Shown here in pieces: positions 10,901 through 20,989 of a stretch of 64,000 nucleotides of DNA (its first letter is position 1; each line of letters begins with the position of its first letter). Location of the stretch: the NCBI GenBank assembly GCA_018136815.1, contig CM030934.1, positions 7,152,977 to 7,216,976 of the forward strand, written 5' to 3'. A program made the position numbers and the translations under genes. The stretch comes from Isochrysis galbana (lineage: Eukaryota > Haptophyta > Isochrysidales > Isochrysidaceae). Under the pieces are notes generated by a model that saw only the letters and a list, made by a program, of their open reading frames with translations, did no database searches and was not told the DNA's origin.

Positions 10901-13625
10901 TCTCGACGAGCCGCCACTCGCGCTCCGTGGGCGGCGCGCGCCCGTCGACCGTCACATGTTCGAGCTCGGCGACGAGTGTCTGCGACGGGCCACCCTGCAA
11001 CGAGCGGCGCAACCGCTGCGGCATCGAGCGGCGTTGAGGGTGGGCGCGCCAGCGCACCTCCTTGGCCACCTCCGAGTCGTTGAGCAGCGAGCCGCCATAT
11101 GCAAGCGACGAGAGGTCGGCCGCGCGCAGCCCGCCGCTGCCGCGCGTGTCGAGCATGCGCAACAGCATAGCGGGCACAAAGACAGGCTCCGAGGCCTCCA
11201 CATGCGCGGCCAAGTCGGCCGTTCGCTCGGCGAGCTGCCGGACAGCTTCGAGCGCCTGGCACGCGTCAGCGTTGTCGGCATGCCGCAACATCATCAGAAG
11301 CCAGCTGCCATCATCGGGCGGCCCAAACGGCGTGCCGGCCCCGCCACCGCCGAGCGAGGGCGGGTCGCCCGGCGCGATGGGTTGCGGTGCGCCCGCGGGT
11401 GCCGCCGCCGTGCCGCTCGCCACCACGGCAGCGATGCGCGCCTCGAGCTCACCCAGTGCGGCTTGCAGGTCCTCGAGTCGCGCACGTAGCGCACGCGCCT
11501 CGCGGAGCGAGGCGATGCGGGGCACCTCACCGTGGCGCTCGGCCATCTGGATTTGCGCGCGCCGGCGGAGCATCGCAGCGAGCTCGCGCAGGCGCTCTTG
11601 GCTCAGCGACTCGACAGCGGCGCAGCCCCTGGCGAGCGCTTGGTCGCCCCATACCAACGCCTCGCCGCACGAGGCACGTACCTCACGGATCATGTTGATC
11701 AGCTCCTGAGGCGGCGGCGGCCGCTTCGCGTCGAGCGCGACACCGCGCAGAAAGAAGGCGCGGCATGAAGGAGCCTCGAGCGGCGCGTGGCGCGGGTCGA
11801 GCGCAAGCGCTCCCGCCACCGCGTCGGCGAGTTGCGCCGTAGTGGCTGCCTCGGGGTTGGTGAGCGCGAGTTCAGCCATCACCTCGGGATGCAACTCGAG
11901 CCTGCTCAGCGGGCCCACCGTCGTGCTGCCGGCGCCGGCCGCTCCGCCGGCGCTGCCACCAACGTCGGCGGCCGGAAAGTGCGGCGCCGCCCACGCCTCC
12001 TCGTCGCGCCGCATAGCCTCGAGCTCGGCCGTGAGCGAGGCCACTTGCTTGCGCAGCTTTTCGGTGGTGGCAGCAAGCGCAGCAGGCTGCGCGGCCGCCA
12101 CGTTGTCGGCAAGGTTCTCAACGGCCGCCTCGAGCCGGCGGAAGGCGGAGGCGTCGGCCGCACCCAGTGAGACGGCAAGTTCGCGCACGCCAGGCGGCAG
12201 CTTCTGGCGGAGCACCTCGAGCGCCGGCTCGCCCTTGGAGGTGACGAGCACGCGGCGGCCGCACGCGAGGTAGTGGCAGATGATGTTGGCGATGGTCTGT
12301 GACTTGCCAGTGCCAGGCGGACCAACGAGCACCGCGCAGCCGCGCTCCTCGAGCGTCGCGACGACCGCCTCCTGCTGAGAGTTGGACGGCAGCCCAAAGT
12401 AGAGGAAGGGCGGCTCACCGGCTGTGCCACGTCGCGAGCCCGCCGGGCCGCCCAGCTCGCCGGGGGGACCGACGAGCGGCTCGACGAGCGCGCGGCGGAG
12501 CGCAGCGAGCACAGGCCAGCGCGCGGGCGCCGGCCCGCCGAGCGGCGGCGCGGGCGGGAGCGAGTAGATGCCCACGAGCCGCGCGAGCGCCGACGGGAGC
12601 GCACCGGGCGGCAGTGCGCGCAGCGAGTCGGCGAGCGCGTCGGCATCGTCGCACACGCCGCGCTCGGCCGCCTCGGCGCGGGTCCACACGACGAAGCCGT
12701 TGTACACGCGCGCCACCTCGTCGGGCGCGCCGTGCAGCGCGCCCTTGCCCGTCACGCGCGGCGGCCCGTCGACGTAGATGCCGTCGGGCGAGAGCGTCTG
12801 GGCCGCGCGCTGCAGCAGCGGTTCCCACGCGCGCTTGGCCGTCGGCGGCGGCGGCGACGGGCCAAGCAGGTGGTACGCGCGAGCGCACTCGTCGAGCAGC
12901 TTGAGCGCCGCCGCCGCGCGCGCCACACCCGGGAAGGTCCAAAGCGTCGGCTGCGCCGCGTCGGCCATCCGGATCGAATAGGCGCCTGCGGGAGGGGGTG
13001 GCGGAGGGGCGTGAGGGGCAGCTAGCGGCGTGAACGCAAGCGCAAGGGCTGCGCCCTCGCCCGCACGCTCACCGCTCAGTTCGAGTCTCAGCTCGGCCGG
13101 CATGAGCACGAGCGGATGATCTATGACGGTCGCCTCGTCCACCTTCCACCGCACGATGCCCACGCCGACGGTCAGCTGTGCCCCTCGCCCCTCGCGGAGC
13201 GCCTCCTGGTGCGCCGAGAAGAGCGCCGCGTACGCTGCACACGCCGCCATCGCCGCCGCGCTCTTGTCCTCCGCGTCGGGCCGGTGGATCGAGACCCACG
13301 GGCCGGAGGCCGGCGGCGGCCGCACCGCCTCTGGCGTGTGCCCTCGCTCCTCGTCCGGAAGGAGGGAGACCACAGGCCTCTGCGTGCGCAGGCTCTTCCC
13401 CGAGAGCGGATCCCTCGACGAGATCGTCCTCTTCGCCTCCCTGAGCCTCTCGAGCTGCGCCTGGTGGAGGAGGAGGGAGTTGTCTGGCGAGGGAAGCGAT
13501 GTGATGGGGGGAGCATCGCGCCGAGAGAGCTCTGAGAGCTCTTTGGTGTACTCGAGGAGGGCGACGAGACGGCGGATGGCCTCGGTGGAGTCATCGGTGG
13601 GGAGGGGGGGAGGAGGGGAAGGCAT
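7923..13625 (-). CDS. Large SF1 helicase/ATPase with C-terminal Vsr/MTES_1575-like nuclease domain
   Basis: A single intronless frame of 1,900 codons. The N-terminal 350 residues include a VGVGIVRWKVD strand and a HPLVLMPAELRLEL strand, as in bacterial DUF4011-type helicases. Walker A GPPGTGKS is at 435-442. About 900 mostly helical residues follow, then Walker B VVIDEAS (Asp1357-Glu1358), GDQKQ near 1380, QQHFRCVP near 1437, a DATTFQGDERD segment and NVALSRARDRMVL, which is the AAA_11/AAA_12 (UPF1-like SF1) order. Residues about 1640-1755 resemble the REase_MTES_1575/Vsr-like endonuclease: RAWLHTRGY, CLDGG (Asp1703) and HRIWRASW (His1731). The usual E-C-D-G is C-L-D-G here, so nuclease activity may be impaired. 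The tail (1760-1900) is low complexity with basic patches and could be a nuclear signal. The domain order is common in prokaryotic accessory and defence genes; lack of introns is compatible with lateral gain. The DNA substrate is unknown. Confidence 0.85.
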   Translation of the reverse strand: MPSPPPPLPTDDSTEAIRRLVALLEYTKELSELSRRDAPPITSLPSPDNSLLLHQAQLERLREAKRTISSRDPLSGKSLRTQRPVVSLLPDEERGHTPEAVRPPPASGPWVSIHRPDAEDKSAAAMAACAAYAALFSAHQEALREGRGAQLTVGVGIVRWKVDEATVIDHPLVLMPAELRLELSGERAGEGAALALAFTPLAAPHAPPPPPPAGAYSIRMADAAQPTLWTFPGVARAAAALKLLDECARAYHLLGPSPPPPTAKRAWEPLLQRAAQTLSPDGIYVDGPPRVTGKGALHGAPDEVARVYNGFVVWTRAEAAERGVCDDADALADSLRALPPGALPSALARLVGIYSLPPAPPLGGPAPARWPVLAALRRALVEPLVGPPGELGGPAGSRRGTAGEPPFLYFGLPSNSQQEAVVATLEERGCAVLVGPPGTGKSQTIANIICHYLACGRRVLVTSKGEPALEVLRQKLPPGVRELAVSLGAADASAFRRLEAAVENLADNVAAAQPAALAATTEKLRKQVASLTAELEAMRRDEEAWAAPHFPAADVGGSAGGAAGAGSTTVGPLSRLELHPEVMAELALTNPEAATTAQLADAVAGALALDPRHAPLEAPSCRAFFLRGVALDAKRPPPPQELINMIREVRASCGEALVWGDQALARGCAAVESLSQERLRELAAMLRRRAQIQMAERHGEVPRIASLREARALRARLEDLQAALGELEARIAAVVASGTAAAPAGAPQPIAPGDPPSLGGGGAGTPFGPPDDGSWLLMMLRHADNADACQALEAVRQLAERTADLAAHVEASEPVFVPAMLLRMLDTRGSGGLRAADLSSLAYGGSLLNDSEVAKEVRWRAHPQRRSMPQRLRRSLQGGPSQTLVAELEHVTVDGRAPPTEREWRLVETRLELQAHAAALREKWTALDAYVTGLPRLPSRPPSGRAGAGEPSSPQSLQTEPVLLGALMRERHVPRLAACTAACAAAAGVSEQWSRALMEATGVPDAADNGAAALSPPAAAISIQQRQKVNRSSADCADGLRRLDVALELHGEELQAAKRERRAILDQIDRAIAASGGGGNGSGGSGIAAFAAALSAAATTPGGPSATSAPPSAAGARAPPPQAPLAELRAAVANLGAVDRSANVSAEAVLAARRRLLAARAALTNVAQLRALARRLEAPAWAERLLQPDPPPAPPPPPVEGSPAAALPASHPSRRPIALDACPPDARRLWAAAAAAAALREAEVRDTRAARAAGGAAQRLLLEREAAVCTLVAAAAKQALRAAMSAETCAGLMRLVSAVSNSGSVGADSARSARYRADLASALTDCAASVPCWIMPTWRVSQCLPATVRSFDLVVIDEASQSNVTAILPLLRGTRVLVVGDQKQVSPTAAFVSEARITDLKAGLLRARHPYVEQLLPERSVFDLAQTSFGDARVSLQQHFRCVPPCITFCNDHFYHGRLLPRRLPPRSRRLEPALVDIFVPNATKRGKINPEEARALVDYLAAQLARTPSELENSSIGIISLAGVEQARLLRTLLLERLSDAQLAKHRVVVGDATTFQGDERDVILLSMVASRGQAPPQLGRAYEQKYNVALSRARDRMVLFRSLKASDVSNSDDLKLWTIQAFSSAAAGQPSAHALRAAQAQEQQMALRIAATGFDEATADGQLRAWLHTRGYSFSFDCVVAGSTAVVEDDLHDRRLCVCLDGGAAASLAEWSEALKEQRSLMAAGWVFHRIWRASWLVHRARCEVELEQALEAAGVHPNAAAARAGEGAPKPLQPAHHLADALSGGAGSGESQNAATARARRKVPAAAVSGSSDADAEQLEEDEAVVGDGHDEVGEPSSAAGEGRDVLHAPHRPASTKSTAPKPARAKPAVAATGNGPRQQTKKRARDEDYDYVPGQD

Positions 13626-13880
13626 TGGGGGGAGAGGGGCGAGGGGGAGGCGGGGAGGTGGGGGGGGAGGGGGGGGGGGGGGGGGGGGGAAGGGGAGGGG
13701 GAGGGGGGGGGGAGGATGGGGGGGGGAAGCGGAGAGGAAGGGATGGGGAAGGGCCAGGGCCCGGGCGGGGGGAAGAGGCGGGGGGGGGGGAAGGGGAAGG
13801 GGGGGGGAAAGGCGCCCCCCCCCCCCCCCTCCGCCCGGCGGGGGAAAGGGGGGGGGGGGCGGGGGGGGGGAGAGAGAGGG
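13626..13880. repeat. G-rich tract upstream of helicase gene
   Basis: About 250 bases of nearly pure G with scattered A and a C-run at 13816-13828, adjoining the helicase start codon. The coding strand is C-rich. G-quadruplex or R-loop formation is plausible. Poly-Gly and poly-Pro frames through it are artefacts. Confidence 0.8.
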
Positions 13881-14055
13881 AGCGACGAGACCTCTCGACT
13901 TCCCTCTCCTTTCTTAGATCCGAAGGGGGCGGATATTAAGTATTCCGACGAGGGACAGCGAGGGGATGGAGGAAGGGGCGGGGGTCGTCTTCTCTCTCTC
14001 TCTCCCCCTCCTCCTCTCTCTCTCTGCCAAGGGGCGGGAGAGGGGCGGGGGAGAG

Positions 14056-14126
14056 AAAGAGAGAGAGAGAGAGAGGGAGAGAGGGAGGGAGGGAGGGAGG
14101 GAGGGACAGAGAGAGGTAGAGAGAGC

Positions 14127-14160
<34 letters not shown>
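14056..14160. repeat. GA/GGGA microsatellite
   Basis: Alternating GA runs interrupted by GGGA steps (about 14082-14105), ending in a long G-run from 14157. This is part of the 1.3-kb simple-sequence block between the helicase start and the assembly gap. Confidence 0.8.
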
Positions 14161-14167
<7 letters not shown>

Positions 14168-14305
14168 GGGGAGGGGGGGCGCCCCGGTCGGATACAAATA
14201 CAGAAGGGGGGGGGAGGTCCGAGGCCGGTCGCACGGAGAGAGGGCCATACTCTACAGTATCTATTCCAAAGATAGAGAGGGGACGGGGTGAGCATGGCTC
14301 GCGTC

Positions 14306-14912
<607 letters not shown>

Positions 14913-14983
14913 CAGAGAGAAGAGAGGGAGGTTATGCTGTTAAAAAATAAATACGGAATTATCGTAGAAATAATTTTAATCAA

Positions 14984-15083
14984 NNNNNNNNNNNNNNNNN
15001 NNNNNNNNNNNNNNNNNNNNNNNNNNNNNNNNNNNNNNNNNNNNNNNNNNNNNNNNNNNNNNNNNNNNNNNNNNNNNNNNNNN
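14984..15083. other. Assembly gap (100 N)
   Basis: Exactly 100 Ns, which reads as a scaffold placeholder rather than a measured distance. It removes the 3' end of the ABCG transporter gene. Confidence 0.99.
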
Positions 15084-17293
15084 CATCAGACTGCGTGTTG
15101 TCCGCGTAGAGCGCGGCCGACATCTCTTGCAGTCCCCAGAACATGGGCGAGATGTAGATGGCCCAAATCATCCATTTCTGCACGCCGGCCAGTGTGATGA
15201 AGAAGCCATTGAAGAGGAGGACAAACATTAGCGGCGGGATGGCCATGGCCTGCGCCTGTGCGCCTGTCTTGGCCACCGCGGCGAGGAAGCTGAAGAGCGA
15301 GTCTGTGACGAGCACTACGAGGAGCTGCCACAGCCAAAAGCCAGGGAATTGGTCATAGCCAATGTTACCAAACGCGAAAACGATGACGATGAAGATGAGG
15401 TTGGCAAGCTGCGAGACGATGTTGTTCAGTATGAATGTCGAGATGAGGAAGGACCACTCTGTGTAGAGGCGGTCGCTCGTCTCCCACTTCATTATATTGC
15501 GGTCCGCGATGAGGCCAGGCATCGACTGCATCCCCGAGAGGACGCTCATCTGGATGCACATGAAGAGGAACGGCATCTGGCGAAATTTGGGATTGTCGTC
15601 GTTCCCGATGTCAAAGAAACCGATGCCGACAATGATTGCCTTCACTACGGCCGTCACAAACTCGGTACGCAGCGACTTTCGGTCGCGCAGCAGGAGGGTG
15701 AGCTGACGGCCGAAGACGGCGCGAAGCTGGATAGAGAAAGGGGCCGCGTAAACGGAGTCGCTCGGCATTGTCAAAGGCCCGAGCCGCGCCTCGATCTTGT
15801 CCGCTCGCTCCTTGAGGATCTCATATGCGGACTTACCTGGCGAGGCGATGGCCGCGTCCACCTCTGCCCGGACGCACGGAGCGCACTTGGCGTTGTAGTA
15901 GTCCACGAAGGCCTCAATCTGCTGACCCCTGTACGACGGCGAGACCAAATCGAGGAAGAAGTCGGCAGGGTTGGCCCCCTCTGGGACTGGGAAGCCAACC
16001 TTTGCGTAGTGGGCTGCGGCCTCCGCCATTGGCCCATTGTACACAATGCGCCCGGGCTCCGAGGTGAGGAGGATGAGGTGATCGAAGAGCGCGGCCACCT
16101 CGGCCTTGGGCTGGTGGATGACGACAAAGATGGAGAGGCCCATCTTCTTCGTCATCATCTTCATCAGCTTAACTGCGACTTCGGCATCAGTGGACGAGAG
16201 CCCCGAGGTGGGCTCGTCGCAGAAGAGGACGTATGCGCCGGAAACAATGCCCTTGCAGAGGGTGACCCGGCGGCGCTGCCCGCCCGAGATGCCGCGCACA
16301 TCCTCAGAGCCCACCTTGGTGGAGGCGACCTTGCCCAGCCCCAGCTGCTCAAGCTGCTCCTGGATCAGGCCCTCGACCTCCTTGCGTGCCGCGCCGTTCT
16401 TGGCGACCGCCTTTGGAATCGGCCGGGAGAGCCGGGCCGTGAAGCTGACGGCCTCGCTCACCAGCGAGTGCGGGAACATCACATCCGCCTGTGGCACGTA
16501 ACTCGTGACCCGAGGGTACAGCTTGTCCGGGAGATGCCCGTTGAGGTATACATGGCCCTCATACTTTGTTGTCTTCTTGCCGGCGAGGATGTCTGTCGCG
16601 TAGGATGAGGAGCGCACGGGCGCATCGGGGGTGAGGAGTGCGGGCAGAGCGAGGATGAGGAGAGCACGGGCGCGCCGCGCACTCACGCTGGCTGAAGCAC
16701 AGTCGGCGCGCGTGAGACCCCTCCGCCTCGCGGGGACAGCTGAGCACAGCCACCCCCTCCGTGCCCGGCTCGCCCTACCCGCCATTCCTAACATCTGGCT
16801 CACCAAGTAGCGTCGACTTTCCGCATCCAGACGGGCCCTGGCAGCGGAGGAGATTTGCTGGAGTGAGCACACGGGCCGAGGGGTGCGTCGCCAGATTTCT
16901 GTTCCCGGGCGCCCGCGCGCCCGCCGACGGGAGGAGGGGGGGGGGGCGAGGCGTGGGAGCAGCGGCGACGCGGTGGGTGTGGCGCACCATGATTGCGACC
17001 AGCTTTCCGGGCGGGATGTGCCCTGAGCACGGGGCGAGGATGACCTTCTCTTGGACAGCCTTGGACTTGTGCTGCTTGAGGCGTATGGTGAAGCCCACGT
17101 CGCGGAACGTGAGCGCCGCCGAGGGCGAGTAGAGGATGCGGTGCGGCTGGACGTCCGAGAGGTCGACCTCAAAGTCGTGGTGGATCTCATCCTTCTGCTG
17201 CTTGAGGAAGGCGGGGACCTCGGAGCGGGAGAGCGCCCTCGGCTCCGAGTGCTCGTGTGGGATGGTGAGCGCCACGTGATTGCTGTCCGTCAT
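15084..17293 (-). CDS. ABCG-family half transporter (3' end lost in gap)
   Basis: CDS is complement(join(15084..16592, 16804..16837, 16988..17293)), partial at the C-terminus. Intron 1 (150 bases) has a GTGCGC donor and intron 2 (211 bases) a GTGAGC donor; both acceptors are CAG. Exon 2 is only 34 bases and encodes the Walker A loop GPSGCGKSTLL (residues 103-113). Exon 3 gives DILAGKK, the Q-loop region VPQADVMFP, the ABC signature ISGGQRRR (from 215), Walker B VLFCDEPTSG (near 239) and an H-loop VVIHQPKAE. At least six hydrophobic segments follow, ending WMIWAIYISPMFWG and then ALYADN before the gap. ATPase domain before membrane domain is the ABCG (white/WBC) order. Such half transporters export lipids or small molecules as dimers; the substrate cannot be read here. 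Confidence 0.92.
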
Positions 17294-17299
17294 CGTGGA

Positions 17300-17759
17300 G
17301 GAGAGAGGGAGGGGGGGGGTTGTGGAAGGGGCGGAGGGGTGGGAGGGCGGGAGGCGGCCGGCCGACTCTCGTCTTCCGTGGGAGAGAGCGGGAGAGAGCG
17401 GGAGAGAGCGGGAGAGAGCGCGGGGTTGTGAGACAGTCCCACATCTACAGAATGATGTGCGCGAATCTAAGGAGAGGAGGGGTGGAAGACCGTGTGTGGT
17501 TGGAGAAGAAAGATGGCGGAGGGGAGTAGGAGAGATTGGAGAGCGGAGGATGGAGGGAGAAAGGAGGGGGGTTGGTTGGAGAGAAGATGGAGGAGAGGAG
17601 GAGGAGAGAGAGTGGAGAGCGGAGGAGAGAGGGAGACAGGGGGGGGGGGGTTGGGGAAGGATGGCAGAGAGAGGCGGCGGGAATAGGAGAGAGAGGCTAA
17701 AAGAAGGGAGAGAATAAGAGAGAGAGTTCGAGGAGGGCGAGGGAGGGGCGCGGGCGGGG

Positions 17760-17815
<56 letters not shown>

Positions 17816-17848
17816 AATGAAAGAGAGAGAAGAGAGATGAGAGATGAG

Positions 17849-17902
<54 letters not shown>

Positions 17903-17935
17903 ATGAAAGAGAGAGAAGAGAGATGATAGATGAGA

Positions 17936-17999
<64 letters not shown>

Positions 18000-18000
18000 G
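17300..18000. repeat. GA-rich simple sequence at 5' end of ABCG gene
   Basis: Upstream of the transporter start codon is G/A-rich DNA with a four-fold GGGAGAGAGC repeat (about 17380-17422), a G-run at 17640, and long GA microsatellites at 17763-17815, 17855-17902 and 17940-17994. No gene is supported. The likely promoter lies within or beside this tract. Confidence 0.85.
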
Positions 18001-18269
18001 AAAGCGGCGCCGCCGCGGGAGAAGAGCCTCCTCATCAGAGAGGACTCAAAGTATTGTAGAGGCTAGAGCTTCTCATTGAGCAACGTTTTCCGTAAACTGT
18101 TATAAAAATGGACTGAAACATGTGAGGAGGCTCAAAGAGGCATTGGGGGCATGGCCCATACACCCTCTGCGCCGAGCACAAAAGCAATCGCCGATTCATC
18201 ACCTAAACAAAAAGTTGTGTTGAAATCGCACGCACATTCGATAGACCAGCAAGCTTCTCTCTCAGCACA

Positions 18270-19344
18270 CTACTCCGAGTCATCATGGAGACAAGCCCCG
18301 GCCTCCCTTGCTGCTTCTAGCGCGTGATCAGCGCTAGAGCCGGGCTCACAAGCATTGGCACTTCCCCTGCGCGCTGCCACACACTCCCTAACTACCTTGC
18401 ACAATCCGCGTTTCGGTCCACACTTTGGGCAACGCTTCCATCCCGTCCACGGGCACGGGACAACGCCACAAGCGCACGCGAACTCACACACCGAAAATGC
18501 GGCTTCTCGCGCCCGGGCGCGTTCGGAGTCGTCATGCTCACGCTCCACGCGCGCCTTCTTCTTTTGCTGCACCAATGCTTCCGCTTCTTCTTCTTCCTTG
18601 TCCCTCTTCGCCTTCTCAGCCCGTAGGTCGCGAAGAGTCACCGAGCCGGACAGCTCAAACGGACGCGCGCGCTTCCGTGGCCCACCGGCGGCATCGGCGA
18701 CATCATCGCTTTGTGTTGCCTGCGTTGCACCGCTGCACACCGAGGATAGGTTAATGGTGTTGGAACTGGAGAGTGTGCCGCCGCGCACATGGTCATATGG
18801 GGCCGACGCCTTATTCTCCATTTTGCGCGCGTACTCCTCGAGTTGCGCGAGCTTCGCGGACATCGCTGCTAACTAAGGACCCACTTCGCACACCAGGCGG
18901 CGTCTTCTTTGCCTCAGCTAGCGTTGAGGGACCCGGGGAGCAAGCATCACTTTCCATGTGGCTGGCTTCAGTGATCTCGCGGGCCTGGTCCAAGAATCCC
19001 TTGCGGTCGATGAAGTCCGGCTGGAACTTATTGCCGGCGATCCCTACGCGGCGCCACGCGGTGATGATGTCGAACGTGTCAGCCCACGTGAACCACATTC
19101 CGGGGAGGCCCAGGGTCTTGCTGCCGTCAAGGATGTCCAAGAACTCTTTCAGGCCGAGACTGCTGAGCTCGATACCATGGTGGGCGAAGTACGCGTTCTT
19201 GTAGGCGTCGCGCGCCTTGTTGTAGCAGCGATGGAAGTTGGAGTTGTATTGGTCGAGCGCCTGTAAGAAGCCTGAGGTGCCTGGCTCCTCGGTGAACAAC
19301 CTGATGCCATACTTCGAGGCTTCGCCGTGCGCGGCATCAAGGAT
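18270..19344 (-). mobile_element. pogo/Tigger-like DDE transposase, C-terminal fragment
   Basis: Coding sequence begins after a CCCGCAG acceptor at 19344. It reads LDAAHGEAS, then TEEPGTSGFLQALDQYN, an aromatic-rich helix (YNKARDAYKNAYF), WADTFDIITAWRRVGIAGN, and so on. This is the second catalytic Asp and the downstream (lQPLD-type) block of DDE_1 superfamily endonucleases. The frame closes at 18811. A second frame (18863-18270) carries a coiled coil, an acidic/basic KEEEE stretch and a cysteine cluster (CEFACACG, then CPKC), and would be reached by removing a 25- or 28-base GTGTGC...AG segment near 18875. Either a minimal intron or a frameshift separates them. No upstream exons or terminal repeats are evident, so I treat it as a transposon relic or domesticated fragment. 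Confidence 0.6.
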
Positions 19345-20700
19345 CTGCGGGAAAGATATAATCGGTTAGAAAGTTCTGTCCTTAAACTAAGGACGATGTC
19401 CTTTAAAATCCATGAAATCTAAGTAAGGACTATGGCCTTCAATCAATGCATTTGACGATGTGGCTTAGAGTGAGCTTTTGGGACATCCCACCCCCTGAAG
19501 CAAATCATCTTTACCTCCCATGCAACCTCAACTATAAGTAAACTGATAGGGTCATGGAGCGCGCGCGAGTGTGTTCGTATGTGTGTTAACATGTTAACAC
19601 CCCAAACCCCAAACAGTATTAGTATTAACACCTCTGAAATATGCCCTAAAACCTTCCTAACACGTTCGCTGTTTTCCCTAACACCTTACACCCACATCCA
19701 TCAGACATTAGACATTAGCTGTGAAATCCACTAACACCCTTAAACATGTGCTAGGCCGTTTTGGAGGGTGTTGTCACGGATGGTTTTGCGTGGTGTGCAC
19801 CCTAGAACTTATATTGGGATGAGGAGGTGGCGAGGGCCGAATGAGTCGAGCCGTGATCTCTCCCCCTCTCTCCTTGTTCGCTTGTGTGAGTCTCCCACGC
19901 AATCCCCCCGTGTGTGCGTTTGATTTGTGAGCGATACTGTTAGTGTGCCCTGTGCGTTCAGTGGCCCCCTTTGGTATCTTTTAACTTGTGATGAAGTAAC
20001 AGGATGCGCGGCGCGCCGCGCCGCGCTCTCATCCTCAAGCCACAGGGGGCCGCGCTTCGGTCTCCTTGTGATAGGTGTTCCCAGTCCTACTCACTCAACA
20101 CTGAACAAGTTGACTCCCCACGCAAGCAAGGGCAAGTAAAGGCATAGATAGGCATTGGGAAATCCAGAGGTAGAGAAGATGGATGCATCAAGAAGATGGA
20201 TGCATACATCGATTAGACATATTATGACATATCCATGATGGATACATCCTTTGGACACATCCATAAGGGATGTGTCGTCTATAATGCGATCCCACCTAAA
20301 TTTTAAACAAATTTTGCTCTGATTTTGCGTTGCACTGCACTACGCACTACAATCCTTGCACACACACGCAGCCCACTAGCGCACTAGCCATCCATCACAT
20401 ATATATCCCATATCCATATATCCATATCCCACCGCCATGCACGAAAGTACCCAAGAACCACCGACGGAAAATATCCTCGACGACTCAAACCGACACGAAG
20501 ATACCCGTTAAGCCGTTAAGATGCACCGGCCACCTAGCGGAATAGGAGCAGGAGGGAGGAGTGGACCCTACCTACCGCTAAGGGTCGGGACAACCCGCCA
20601 AATCCCGCCGCCGCCGCCTGCCAAGGCCGCCACCCACCAGGCGAACATTTGTTCTGCCCCAAGTAAGTGGCATTCCCTCGCCCGAACGAAGCGCTCTCGT
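19345..20700. other. Repeat-rich intergenic region
   Basis: No gene supported. It contains GTTAACACC-type repeats (about 19587-19740), AAGGAC repeats near 19378-19435, a (GC) palindromic GCGCGCCGCGCCGCGC stretch near 20008, and a block at about 20080-20205 (AACAAGTTGACTC, then GGTAGAGAAGATGGATGCAT) that recurs at about 45950-46045. ATATCC repeats occur near 20395-20430. Confidence 0.55.
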
Positions 20701-20759
20701 GCGCTTGTGCGCTCCAAAACCAAAACCTGACAACCTTTTGACCTGACAGCCCATCCGGG

Positions 20760-20968
20760 TTGCCCCGCCGTGCTCCCACGGCTCCGTGCGCACTCGCAAT
20801 AAAGCCGCCCAGGGAAGAAAACCTAAACTCAAAAAAGCGCTAGAACTCAGCACCCCAATATTTATCGAAGACGAAAAAGGTAGGTTGAGGTTGCAAATGA
20901 GTGCGAACTTCAGCCTCGTAGCGAAAGCGCTCGGTCTCGCCGAGAGCCGAGAGGCTCGCTTAAGATGA
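20760..20968 (+). mobile_element. LINE B, C-terminal coding end
   Basis: The frame ending at 20968 contains RTRNKAAQGRKPK, then ELSTPIFIEDEKG and SLVAKALGLAES. LINE C has matching RTNKASQGRKPK, ELSTPIFITNDKG and LIAQALSMAE ending at 28205. It is thus the last 60 or so residues of the same LINE protein. The upstream limit is unclear because the sequence loses similarity before about 20760. Its 3' untranslated region is interrupted 15 bases after a short spacer by the TIR element at 20990. Confidence 0.75.
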
Positions 20969-20989
20969 AACGCTATCCCGCCCCAATCG

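Noticed and set aside
9749-13916. Long antisense frames of 200-340 codons opposite the helicase
   Set aside because: They are Arg/Ala/Pro-rich shadows of high-GC coding sequence and show no domain.
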